From an uncultured Bacillota bacterium (GTDB lineage Bacteria > Bacillota > Clostridia > Christensenellales > Borkfalkiaceae), in NCBI GenBank assembly GCA_949287815.1, contig CASEHS010000013.1, positions 1 to 37,326 on the forward strand: 37,326 nucleotides of DNA. The letters run 5' to 3'. Under the pieces are notes generated by a model, which did not search any database, was not told where the DNA came from, and worked only from the letters and a program-made list of their open reading frames with translations. A program made the position numbers and the translations under genes. Shown here piece by piece: positions 7,777 through 16,299 of this stretch (the stretch's first letter is position 1; each line of letters opens with the position of its first letter).

Positions 7777-8826
7777 ATGATACAAACAAGGTTGTTCGGT
7801 AAAACATCGTCGGGGCGCAATGTATATGCTTTCACGATAAGAGACGGGAAAAATGAAGCTGTAATTTTAAATCTCGGAGGAATCATCCAGTCTTTAAAAA
7901 TTGCGGATAAAAACGGCGAACTTGTTGATGTCGTTCTTGGTTATAACGATGTGGAGAGCTATGAAAAAAACGGCGGATATCTCGGTGCGTTGATCGGACG
8001 GGTTGGAAACCGTATTGAAAAAGGCAATCTCGTTATTGATGGCGAGAAATATGAACTTTATTGTAATGACCGAGGTAATCATCTGCACGGCGGAAAATCC
8101 GGCTTCGATAAAAAGATTTGGGATTATGTTTTTGAGGGGGCAGACGGAAACACGTTGTCTCTTTCGACGGTTAGTGCGGATATGGAAGAAAATTATCCCG
8201 GTAACATGAAAATTCAGGTGCGTTATACTTTTGTTGACGGGGAACTCAAAATTGATTATGCCGCAGTATCCGATAAAAAAACGCCGATCAATATGACTAA
8301 TCATGCTTATTTCAATTTGGATGGTGAAGGCAGCGGAAATGTTTTGGATACTCTTTTAAAAATCGATGCAGACAGAGTAACTCCGACAGACGAAACACTT
8401 ATCCCGCACGGCGAATTTAAAGACGTTACGGGAACTCCCTTCGATTTCCGTAAAGCGCATAGGATCGGTGAGCGAATCAATAATACGGATGATCAGGATA
8501 TCCTTTACGGCGGTGGTTATGATATTAACTTTGTTTGTAACAAAAAGCAAGGTGAATATGCCAAAATTGCCGAAGCGGAAGGCGCGAGAAGCGGTATCGT
8601 GATGGAAGTATTTACTGATATGCCGGCTGTACAATTATATACAGGCAATGGACTGAATCAGAACGGGAAATCCGGTTATTATAATAAGAATTACGGGTTC
8701 TGTATGGAAACGCAGTTTATACCGAACGGTGTGAATTGTCCTGCATATGCGGCGCTCGGTGATCCTGTGTTTGAAAAGAATAGGATTTATCACTTTATCA
8801 CTGCTTACAAGTTTACGGCAAATTAA
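7777..8826 (+). CDS. galM: Aldose 1-epimerase (galactose mutarotase)
   Basis: 349 residues, normal family length. It interconverts alpha and beta anomers of galactose and glucose and so supplies the anomer used by GalK. Expected active-site residues are present: His104 in NHLHGGKSGFD, His176 in TNHAYFNL (catalytic acid), Asp249 in GYDIN, and Glu311 in METQF (catalytic base). SD GGGAGG is about 10 nt before the ATG. It is cotranscribed with galK. Confidence 0.93.
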   Translation: MIQTRLFGKTSSGRNVYAFTIRDGKNEAVILNLGGIIQSLKIADKNGELVDVVLGYNDVESYEKNGGYLGALIGRVGNRIEKGNLVIDGEKYELYCNDRGNHLHGGKSGFDKKIWDYVFEGADGNTLSLSTVSADMEENYPGNMKIQVRYTFVDGELKIDYAAVSDKKTPINMTNHAYFNLDGEGSGNVLDTLLKIDADRVTPTDETLIPHGEFKDVTGTPFDFRKAHRIGERINNTDDQDILYGGGYDINFVCNKKQGEYAKIAEAEGARSGIVMEVFTDMPAVQLYTGNGLNQNGKSGYYNKNYGFCMETQFIPNGVNCPAYAALGDPVFEKNRIYHFITAYKFTAN

Positions 8827-8836
8827 AAACGGACAT

Positions 8837-8874
8837 AAACACGGATATTCCCACAAAGGGAATATCCGTGTTTT
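8837..8874 (+). terminator. Perfect 16-bp hairpin between galM and the phosphodiesterase gene
   Basis: AAACACGGATATTCCC (8837-8852), loop ACAAA, GGGAATATCCGTGTTT (8858-8873), then T and immediately AAGGAG, the SD of the next gene. Only four T follow the GC part, so termination may be partial and the hairpin could tune expression of the downstream gene. Confidence 0.65.
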
Positions 8875-8885
8875 AAGGAGTAATT

Positions 8886-9422
8886 ATGAAATTTATGATA
8901 GCATCCGATCTGCACGGATCGAGATATTATGCGGAAAAAGTTTCCGAAAGGTTTGTTTCGGAAAAGGCAGACAGATTGATTCTTTTAGGAGATATTTATA
9001 ACCATGGACCGCGTAATCCGTTGCCTCGTGAATACGATCCAATGGGGGTCGCCGATATTTTAAATCCGCTGGCGTGTGTATTGACTGTTGTGAAAGGAAA
9101 TTGCGATAGCGATGTGGATAAAATGATTTCGGACTTTGAATTTGTTTCGGAAGCAGTTCTGATTGCGGACGGCAAGCAAGTATTCTTACAACACGGGGAC
9201 AGATATTCGATCGATCAACTGCCTAAAAATTGTGGGGATGCGTTTATTTACGGCCATTATCATACAGGTTTTATAAAAAGAAAGGGAAATGTCCTTGTAG
9301 GAAACTGTGGTTCGGTTTCTCTGCCTAAGGACGGAACACCGAATAGTTATATGATACTTGAAAACGGAGAACTGATACTCAAAGACATCAGCGGCGAAGA
9401 ACTCGAAAGAGAAAAGATTTAA
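8886..9422 (+). CDS. yfcE: YfcE/MJ0936-family metallophosphoesterase
   Basis: 178 residues, calcineurin-like metallophosphoesterase of the YfcE type. All blocks of the binuclear metal site are present: SDLHGS (residues 7-12), GDIYNHG (35-41), KGNCD near 74, QHGD near 101, and GHYHT near 123. The family hydrolyses phosphodiesters in vitro, and the physiological substrate is uncertain. The start is fixed by AAGGAG (8875-8880) 5 nt before the ATG. It lies downstream of galKM behind a hairpin, so may be partly read through from that operon. Confidence 0.88.
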   Translation: MKFMIASDLHGSRYYAEKVSERFVSEKADRLILLGDIYNHGPRNPLPREYDPMGVADILNPLACVLTVVKGNCDSDVDKMISDFEFVSEAVLIADGKQVFLQHGDRYSIDQLPKNCGDAFIYGHYHTGFIKRKGNVLVGNCGSVSLPKDGTPNSYMILENGELILKDISGEELEREKI

Positions 9423-9494
9423 CTTTATTGTAAATGATCTTTCAGAAGTGAAAAGTTTAAAACTTGAGGTATTCGCAAATTAAAAACGTGCCAT

Positions 9495-9539
9495 AAGCAA
9501 TCGTTATAGACAGTTATAATGCGGTTGCTTGACTTTTTA
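9495..9539 (+). terminator. Terminator-like hairpin after the phosphodiesterase gene
   Basis: AAGCAATCG..TTATA pairs with TATAA..CGGTTGCTT (9495-9508 with about 9515-9530), imperfect, then GACTTTTT. It overlaps the -35 of the ddh promoter. Confidence 0.5.
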
Positions 9540-9557
9540 AGTTGGTCGCGGTAAACT
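9529..9557 (+). promoter_or_regulatory. Putative ddh promoter
   Basis: TTGACT (9529-9534), 17-nt spacer, TAAACT (9552-9557), 33 nt upstream of the chosen start. Confidence 0.45.
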
Positions 9558-9589
9558 TATACAAAAGAATCTGGAAAGAGGTCACTAAA

Positions 9590-10570
9590 ATGGAAAAAAT
9601 CAGAATCGGAATATACGGATACGGAAATCTTGGCAGGGGTGTGCAGTATGCGGCCTCACAGAATGCAGACATGGAAGTGGTTGCGGTTTTTACTCGCAGA
9701 GATCCGGAAACAGTTCAGACTGTTTTGCCTGTTAAAGTAGAAAGAACAGATAAAATAAAAGAATATACAGACAAGATCGATGTTATGATTTTGTGCGGTG
9801 GCAGTGCTACCGATCTTCCTGAGCAGTCTAAGGAAGTTGTAAAACTGTTTAATACGGTAGACAGTTTTGATACGCATCCTAAAATTCCTGCATACTTTGA
9901 AAAACTTGATGCTGCAGCAAAAGAGAGTGGGCATCTCGGTGCGATGAGTATCGGCTGGGATCCGGGCCTGTTTTCATTATCGAGAATATATTTTGAATCG
10001 GTTGCACCCAAGGGCAGTACATATACTTTCTGGGGTAAAGGAGTCAGTCAGGGGCATAGTGATGCGATCCGTCGCGTTCCCGGTGTAAAAGATGCAAAAC
10101 AATATACTGTTCCTGTTGAATCAGCATTGGAGAGGGTAAGAAACGGTGAGAACCCGAATCTTTCTACCAGAGAAAAGCACACAAGGCTTTGCTATGTCGT
10201 AGCGGAAGAAGGTGCGGATCTTGCATTGATCGAGAAGAAAATCAAGGAAATGCCTGATTATTTTGCGGATTATGATACCGAAGTTCATTTTATTTCCGAA
10301 GAAGAATTAAAAACCCAGCACAGCGGTATGCCGCACGGTGGTTTTGTGTTGCGTTCGTCGGAGTCTGCAACGGGAAATAAATTCCTGACCGAATTTTCAT
10401 TAAAACTGGACAGCAATCCCGAGTTTACTTCCAGTGTCTTGATCGCCTATGCTCGTGCTATATATAAAATGGCAAAAGAGGGCAAAACGGGTGCGGTAAC
10501 TGTATTTGATATTGCCCCGAAATATCTTTGCGCTATGAGCGAAGCAGAGCAAAGGAAGAGTTTGCTTTAA
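9590..10570 (+). CDS. ddh: meso-diaminopimelate D-dehydrogenase
   Basis: 326 residues from ATG 9590, close to the ~320-326 usual for Ddh. The frame is open further upstream to 9542, but the SD GAAAGAGG and the Rossmann motif so near this ATG favour 9590. The NADP-binding motif GYGNLGRG is at 10-17. Blocks typical of Ddh follow: CGGSATDLPEQ, SFDTHPKIP, SIGWDPGLFS and the substrate-binding region near GQGHSDA (here SQGHSDAIRRVPGVKDA). The enzyme makes meso-DAP in one step from tetrahydrodipicolinate, feeding lysine and peptidoglycan synthesis. It is monocistronic. Confidence 0.94.
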   Translation: MEKIRIGIYGYGNLGRGVQYAASQNADMEVVAVFTRRDPETVQTVLPVKVERTDKIKEYTDKIDVMILCGGSATDLPEQSKEVVKLFNTVDSFDTHPKIPAYFEKLDAAAKESGHLGAMSIGWDPGLFSLSRIYFESVAPKGSTYTFWGKGVSQGHSDAIRRVPGVKDAKQYTVPVESALERVRNGENPNLSTREKHTRLCYVVAEEGADLALIEKKIKEMPDYFADYDTEVHFISEEELKTQHSGMPHGGFVLRSSESATGNKFLTEFSLKLDSNPEFTSSVLIAYARAIYKMAKEGKTGAVTVFDIAPKYLCAMSEAEQRKSLL

Positions 10571-10648
10571 TTAGACAAAAAGAGATTTTTGAAATATTTG
10601 AAGATACTTTTTGATTTTGTTTATTTATAATGGAATAATTAAAATTGA

Positions 10649-10686
10649 AAGAGACGGAATGCAAATTTTGCACTTCGTCTCTCTTT
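10649..10686 (+). terminator. ddh terminator
   Basis: AGAGACGGAATGCAAA pairs imperfectly with TTTGCACTTCGTCTCT, followed by CTTTT. Confidence 0.65.
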
Positions 10687-10736
10687 TAAAATGAATAGTT
10701 GGTTTTTTTGTTTAGAATATTTATAACTGAATAAAA

Positions 10737-10778
10737 ATTGCCCGTCGACGCATTATCTGCGCGACGGGCAATTTTTTA
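10737..10778. terminator. Bidirectional terminator, mainly for groESL
   Basis: TTGCCCGTCG (10738-10747) / CGACGGGCAA (10762-10771) with AT tracts on both sides. On the minus strand it lies about 30 nt after the groEL stop and runs into ATTTTTATTC. Confidence 0.8.
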
Positions 10779-10802
10779 TAATTTATGATTGATTATTATT
10801 TA

Positions 10803-12452
<1,650 letters not shown>

Positions 12453-12459
12453 TCAAACA

Positions 12460-12744
12460 TTATTCAACGATTGCCAGGATATCGCTCTGGCGGATAATGG
12501 TAAATTCTTTGCCGTCCATTTTGAATTCGCTGCCCGAATATTTCGAGAACAGGATGACATCTCCGACTTTTACTACCATTTTGACTTCTTTGCCGTCAAC
12601 CATGCCGCCGGGGCCTACCGCAACGACTCTTGCTGACTGCGGTTTTTCCTGTGCAGAAGAGGGGAGAATAAAGCCGCTTTTGGTTTTTTCTTCCGTCTGA
12701 ACGCTTTCAACCACTACTTTATCGAATAAAGGTTTGATGTTCAT
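12460..12744 (-). CDS. groS: 10-kDa co-chaperonin GroES
   Basis: 94 residues, normal length. Begins NIKPLFDKVVVE and has the mobile-loop region with KTKSGFILPSSAQEKP, then VAVGPG and the C-terminal FTIIRQSDILAIVE. It caps GroEL. First gene of the operon; SD TTGGAGGC on the minus strand. Confidence 0.98.
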   Translation of the reverse strand: MNIKPLFDKVVVESVQTEEKTKSGFILPSSAQEKPQSARVVAVGPGGMVDGKEVKMVVKVGDVILFSKYSGSEFKMDGKEFTIIRQSDILAIVE

Positions 12745-12780
12745 TTTGTTAATGCCTCCAATTTATTTTCGCTTATGCTG

Positions 12781-12807
12781 TTAGCACTTTACTTACCTGA
12801 GTGCTAA
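12781..12807 (-). promoter_or_regulatory. CIRCE operator (HrcA site) of groESL
   Basis: TTAGCACTT-N9-GAGTGCTAA, one mismatch from the CIRCE consensus TTAGCACTC-N9-GAGTGCTAA. It lies just downstream of the minus-strand -10 box, so HrcA bound here would block groESL transcription; heat shock relieves it. Confidence 0.93.
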
Positions 12808-12817
12808 TTTACTATAT

Positions 12818-12845
12818 ATTATATACATAATAAAGGAAAAGTCAA
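12818..12845 (-). promoter_or_regulatory. groESL promoter
   Basis: On the minus strand TTGACT (12845-12840), 16-nt spacer, TATAAT (12823-12818), directly upstream of the CIRCE element. Confidence 0.7.
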
Positions 12846-12872
12846 ACGTTTTACGTCAAAAAAAATAAAAAA

Positions 12873-12898
12873 TTAGCACTCTTTTTTTTAAGTGCTAA
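12873..12898. promoter_or_regulatory. Second CIRCE-like inverted repeat with 8-nt spacer
   Basis: TTAGCACTC (12873-12881), eight T, AAGTGCTAA (12890-12898). The half-sites match CIRCE but the spacer is 8 rather than 9 nt. It lies upstream of the groESL -35 and on the divergent side faces the deoxycytidylate deaminase gene. Confidence 0.6.
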
Positions 12899-12999
12899 AA
12901 TTGTAAAAACAGGGAGAGAGATGTTCATAAAAATTTTGCTTGCAATTCAAAGAAAGGTGTGATAAAATAAAAAAAATTGGATCACGGCGGAAAATCGGT

Positions 13000-13464
13000 A
13001 TGGATAAATGGGATAAAAGGTTTATGGAGCTTACTGAAACGGTTGCAGGTTGGTCGAGCTGTTTTCAGGAAAATAGACACGTGGGAGCGGTTATTGTTCT
13101 GGATAAGAGGGTGTTGACGACAGGATATAACGGAGCGCCTGCGGGGATCGAAAGTTGTGTGGATAAAAAGGAGTGCCTGCGCAGAAAGCTGAATATTGAA
13201 AGCGGTACAAGACACGAAATCTGTTATGCAGTGCACGCGGAGCAAAATGCGATCATTCAAGCGGCTCGGCTCGGGATCAAAATCGGCGGCGCGACGCTTT
13301 ATTGTACGCATCAGCCTTGTGTGATCTGCGCAAAGATGATAATAAACGCAGGTATATCGCGTGTCGTATATAAATATGGTTATCCTGATGATTTTTCGAT
13401 GCAGTTATTCGAGGAAGCAAAGGTAATCGTTCAGAAGTTTGAAGATCTTGAAAAGGAAGAATAA
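13000..13464 (+). CDS. dCMP deaminase (ComEB-type)
   Basis: 154 residues from ATG 13000. The frame extends up to a TTG at 12940, but residues before MDKWDKRF do not fit the family. It deaminates dCMP to dUMP for thymidylate synthesis. The zinc site is complete: His79-Ala-Glu81 (HAEQNAI) and Cys107/Cys110 (PCVIC). The GYNGAPAG motif typical of dCMP deaminases is near 42-49. The SD is weak (GGCGGA). The cyclophilin gene follows after 4 nt, so the two are likely cotranscribed. A second CIRCE-like element lies about 100 nt upstream. Confidence 0.9.
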   Translation: MDKWDKRFMELTETVAGWSSCFQENRHVGAVIVLDKRVLTTGYNGAPAGIESCVDKKECLRRKLNIESGTRHEICYAVHAEQNAIIQAARLGIKIGGATLYCTHQPCVICAKMIINAGISRVVYKYGYPDDFSMQLFEEAKVIVQKFEDLEKEE

Positions 13465-13468
13465 TATT

Positions 13469-13999
13469 ATGGAACAGAAAAATCCTGTAGTTACTTTTAC
13501 AATGGAGAGCGGAAAAGTTTTCAAAGCGGAACTTTATCCTGAGAAAGCGCCCAATACAGTAAATAACTTTTTGTCTTTGATCAAGCACGGGTTTTACGAC
13601 GGACTTGGTTTTCATCGTATTATCGAAGGTTTTATGATCCAGGGCGGAGACCCCGCAGGGAACGGTACCGGCGGTCCGGGTTATTCGATAAAAGGTGAAT
13701 TCCGTATGAACGGCTTTACGGGCAATGATTTGAAACATCTTCGTGGCGTGCTGTCCATGGCTCGTTCCATGATGCCGGACAGTGCAGGTTCTCAGTTTTT
13801 TATCATGCACGAAAACGCGGCGCATCTGGACGGGCAGTATGCTGCATTCGGCAAAATTATTGAAGGAATGGATGTTATTGATGAAATAGCGTCCGTGGAG
13901 ACAGATATGCGTGACCGTCCGATCGTACCGCAGGTCATCGAAAAGGTTACGGCGGAAACTTTCGGAATAGATTATCCGGAACCTAAACGTGCAAGATAA
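13469..13999 (+). CDS. ppiB: Cyclophilin-type peptidyl-prolyl cis-trans isomerase
   Basis: 176 residues from ATG 13469, with SD AAAGGAAG about 9 nt upstream; an in-frame upstream ATG at 13439 lies inside the preceding gene. FHRIIEGFMIQGGDP (48-62) holds the catalytic Arg50, and later blocks GVLSMA, GSQFFIM and LDGQYAAFGKI are standard. No signal peptide, so it is a cytoplasmic foldase. Second gene after the dCMP deaminase, ended by a strong palindrome. Confidence 0.93.
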   Translation: MEQKNPVVTFTMESGKVFKAELYPEKAPNTVNNFLSLIKHGFYDGLGFHRIIEGFMIQGGDPAGNGTGGPGYSIKGEFRMNGFTGNDLKHLRGVLSMARSMMPDSAGSQFFIMHENAAHLDGQYAAFGKIIEGMDVIDEIASVETDMRDRPIVPQVIEKVTAETFGIDYPEPKRAR

Positions 14000-14017
14000 T
14001 TTTTTATGGAAGATCGT

Positions 14018-14054
14018 AAAGGCATCGCTGAAATTTCAGCGATGCCTTTAGTTT
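14018..14054 (+). terminator. Perfect palindromic terminator after ppiB
   Basis: AAAGGCATCGCTGAAA (14018-14033) directly followed by its complement TTTCAGCGATGCCTTT (14034-14049), then AGTTTT. Confidence 0.8.
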
Positions 14055-14097
14055 TAAAATCGGAAAATTTTTTTATCTTCTATCATAATTATAATAT

Positions 14098-14898
14098 ATG
14101 ATCGCAGATTTTCATCATGATTTTCTTACGGAAGCAAACGGAGATTTATCTTTATTTGGTCGGGAAACAGTAATTTCGGTTTGTGCTCTTTTTCGAGGAA
14201 AAAGAAATGTTACGGAAATATTTGATTGGTTGGAGAAATACAAAAAAGAACACCGTAAGAATCAGTATCTTGCGTTGGAGGACTGCGGCTATCTTAACGA
14301 AGAACTGATTGAAAAAATTGAGTGTTACAAACCGCTGTGTGCAACCTTAACTTGGAATTTGGAAAATGAACTCGCGGGAGGTTGTTTAAGCAGTGCAGGC
14401 CTTAAAAAAACGGGTTCAGAATTAGTTAAAAGATTTGATAAGAACGGTATTTTTGTGGACTGTGCACATCTGAACGAAAAAAGTTTTTATCAGGTATTGG
14501 AGCATACGGATAAAATAGTGGATTCGCATACTTGCTGTAAAGAGATTTGCGATCATCCCAGAAATTTATCATTTAGCCAAGTCAAGGAAATTGTTTTGCG
14601 TAGAGGGCTTATAGGAATAACATTTGTAGGTAAATTTCTAAAATCAGAAGGGCAGGTTTCAACGGAAGATGTCTTTATACATACGGATACGCTCGTTCAG
14701 AAATTCGGTATCCGGTCTTTTTGTTTCGGAAGCGATTTTTACGGGACAGAAGATTTGCCGTCCGATTTGAAAAATTATTTTGACGCGGGAAACCTTCGTC
14801 TGCATTTCGAAAATGCCGGTTATAAATCAAAAGATATAGATGCGATTTTCTTTCAGAATCTGGAAAAATTTGTGATAAAAAACAATGGAATGACCTGA
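14098..14898 (+). CDS. Membrane dipeptidase-like metallopeptidase (M19 family)
   Basis: 266 residues, short for M19 (usually 310-400). All expected metal ligands can be placed: His6 and Asp8 in DFHHD near the N-terminus, bridging Glu61 in LALEDCG, His124 in DCAHLN and His144 in DSHTCCK. CDHPRNLS and GSDFYGT are also typical. Family members cleave dipeptides, often with a D-residue at the C-terminal side. No signal peptide, so it is presumably cytoplasmic and may recycle wall or D-amino-acid peptides. The start is required for the DFHHD motif, yet no SD is present: TATCATAATTATAAT lies right before the ATG. Confidence 0.82.
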   Translation: MIADFHHDFLTEANGDLSLFGRETVISVCALFRGKRNVTEIFDWLEKYKKEHRKNQYLALEDCGYLNEELIEKIECYKPLCATLTWNLENELAGGCLSSAGLKKTGSELVKRFDKNGIFVDCAHLNEKSFYQVLEHTDKIVDSHTCCKEICDHPRNLSFSQVKEIVLRRGLIGITFVGKFLKSEGQVSTEDVFIHTDTLVQKFGIRSFCFGSDFYGTEDLPSDLKNYFDAGNLRLHFENAGYKSKDIDAIFFQNLEKFVIKNNGMT

Positions 14899-14908
14899 AA
14901 TAAAGTTT

Positions 14909-14937
14909 TTCGACAATTTTTTATAAAAGTCGACAAT
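14909..14937 (-). promoter_or_regulatory. Tandem 0A boxes upstream of spo0A
   Basis: Two same-orientation Spo0A-box sequences on the minus strand, ATTGTCGAA (14917-14909) and ATTGTCGAC (14937-14929), against the consensus TTTGTCRAA. They are spaced 20 bp apart, about two helical turns. They lie roughly 75-100 bp upstream of the predicted spo0A transcription start, suggesting autoregulation. Confidence 0.65.
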
Positions 14938-14975
14938 ATTTGTAAAAAAATGTTTTAATATTTTTACAAAATAAC

Positions 14976-15004
14976 TTTACTTTTGCAATTTCGTGTTGTA
15001 TAAT
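14976..15004 (+). promoter_or_regulatory. spo0A promoter
   Basis: TTTACT (14976-14981), 17-nt spacer, TATAAT (14999-15004), about 30 nt before the gene. Confidence 0.7.
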
Positions 15005-15035
15005 CGGATCACAACAAAAACAGAGGTGAAGAGAA

Positions 15036-15803
15036 ATGCGGAAAAGCATAGTAATTCTGGAAAGTAATGCCGAATTTTCGGGGCATCTTTCGAGCTTTTT
15101 GGAAGGTGAAGGGTACTCGGTGGGAGGAGTATCGGATGATGGAGAGCGGGGCTTGGAACTGGTGAGACGTTGTTCGCCGGATATTGTTATTGTCAGCATG
15201 GTGCTTAAAGGAATAGACGGATTGGAAGTGCTGGACAAATTAAAGGAAATTCCCGGGAAAAGGAGTATTATCGCGATCGGTAATTTTTCAGATGACGCGA
15301 TCATTTCACAGATTCTGGCGAAAGGGGCAAAGTATTATCTGATGAAGCCGGTGGCACCTGATGTGATTGTAATGCGTATTCGTGAAATGACGGGCGAAAA
15401 CAGTTCAGGACAAGCGGTGTCATCTTTGCGGGAACGGCGCGGTGCAGTGACATTGGATGAAAAGATAAGCAACATATTTATTTCAATGGGAATACCTGCA
15501 TCTATTAAAGGTTACGGTTATTTAAGAGAAGGTATCAAAATGGCAGTGAATGAACCTTCTGTAATAAATAATATAACAAAGCAATTATATCCTAAAATAG
15601 CCGAAAAGTTTTCGACAACACCGAGTAAAGTTGAAAGATCGATAAGGCACAGTATAGAAGTTGCGTTCAATAAAGGCAGAATAGAAGCAATAAATGCTTT
15701 GTTTGGTGTGAGAGTATATATCGGAACGGAAAAGCCGACGAACAGTGAGTTTATAGCGTTGCTTGCAGATAAGTTACTTCTTGAATCGGCATCCAAAGCC
15801 TGA
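15036..15803 (+). CDS. spo0A: Spo0A homologue with a degenerate receiver domain
   Basis: 255 residues, close to Bacillus Spo0A (267). The C-terminal half is unmistakable: the HTH stretch STTPSKVERSIRHSIEVA (193-210) and the end NSEFIALLADKLLLE match the Spo0A effector domain that binds 0A boxes. The N-terminal half aligns with the receiver but lacks its chemistry. The Asp10-Asp11 pair of Bacillus Spo0A is Glu9-Ser10, the phospho-acceptor Asp56 is Ser54 (PDIVIVSMVLKG), the conserved Thr84 region reads AIGNFS, and the Met-Pro after the acceptor is Leu-Lys. Only Lys104 (LMKPV) is kept. It should still bind DNA but cannot be phosphorylated in the usual way. SD AGAGGTGA is upstream. It is monocistronic, with no spoIVB beside it. 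Confidence 0.93.
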   Translation: MRKSIVILESNAEFSGHLSSFLEGEGYSVGGVSDDGERGLELVRRCSPDIVIVSMVLKGIDGLEVLDKLKEIPGKRSIIAIGNFSDDAIISQILAKGAKYYLMKPVAPDVIVMRIREMTGENSSGQAVSSLRERRGAVTLDEKISNIFISMGIPASIKGYGYLREGIKMAVNEPSVINNITKQLYPKIAEKFSTTPSKVERSIRHSIEVAFNKGRIEAINALFGVRVYIGTEKPTNSEFIALLADKLLLESASKA

Positions 15804-15829
15804 TGGATGTAAACATTTACTTAAAAGTC

Positions 15830-15858
15830 TTTACAATTAAAGATTAAAGTGATATAAT
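15830..15858 (+). promoter_or_regulatory. Promoter of the PC4/YdbC-like gene
   Basis: TTTACA (15830-15835), 17-nt spacer, TATAAT (15853-15858), with the start codon at 15889. Confidence 0.75.
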
Positions 15859-15888
15859 ATAAATAATATGAAGTAACGGAGGTGCGTT

Positions 15889-16110
15889 ATGGCTGAATTG
15901 AAATATGAAATTACAGAAAAACTCGGAGTACTCGGTGAAGCGGGCAACGGTTGGACAAAAGAACTGAATTTGGTTAAGTGGAACGATCGTGAACCCGTGT
16001 ATGACGTGAGAACGTGGAGTCCGGATCACGAAAGAATGGGGAAGGGAATAACGCTTGCTCCCGATGAAGTAAAGACCCTTAAAGAATTGCTCGATAAAAT
16101 GGATATATGA
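15889..16110 (+). CDS. YdbC/PC4-family single-stranded nucleic-acid-binding protein
   Basis: 73 residues. Sequence and length fit the bacterial transcriptional coactivator p15/PC4 family (YdbC-like), small dimeric beta-sheet proteins that bind single-stranded DNA. Visible signs are GWTKELNLVKWNDREPVYDVRTW (shown in part: KELNLVKWN, YDVRTW) and the C-terminal helix with TLAPDEVKTLKELLDKM. The cellular role is not settled. SD CGGAGGTG precedes the ATG. It is monocistronic with a strong terminator. Confidence 0.85.
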   Translation: MAELKYEITEKLGVLGEAGNGWTKELNLVKWNDREPVYDVRTWSPDHERMGKGITLAPDEVKTLKELLDKMDI

Positions 16111-16120
16111 AAATGAGCGG

Positions 16121-16147
16121 AAAGACGGTTTCAATACCGTCTTTTTT
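16121..16147 (+). terminator. Terminator of the YdbC-like gene
   Basis: AAAGACGGT (16121-16129), 6-nt loop, ACCGTCTTT (16136-16144), then TTT. Confidence 0.85.
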
Positions 16148-16211
16148 AAATTGCACGAAAAACCTAGTTAAAACAACAGGTTTAATTAAAAAGCATAGGA
16201 AAAAGATAAAA

Positions 16212-16220
16212 CTTGTCGAA
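16212..16220 (+). promoter_or_regulatory. 0A-box-like site upstream of purB
   Basis: CTTGTCGAA at 16212-16220, one mismatch from TTTGTCRAA. It lies about 15 bp upstream of the putative purB -35, a position usable by a Spo0A activator or repressor. Confidence 0.4.
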
Positions 16221-16235
16221 TTTGCGCGAATTTAG

Positions 16236-16264
16236 TAGAAATATTTTTGAATTTGTTATATAAT
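16236..16264 (+). promoter_or_regulatory. purB promoter
   Basis: Weak -35 TAGAAA (16236-16241), 17-nt spacer, consensus TATAAT (16259-16264). A poor -35 is typical of promoters that depend on an activator. Confidence 0.5.
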
Positions 16265-16299
16265 AATGAATCGGAAAGAAAATTTTTTTGGAGAAGAGC

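Noticed and set aside
9423..9589. Possible lysine riboswitch before ddh
   Set aside because: The gap is too short and holds a simple hairpin; no lysine-aptamer features are visible.
15606..15616. Extra 0A-box-like TTCGACAA inside spo0A
   Set aside because: It encodes the conserved STT of the HTH, so the codons explain it.
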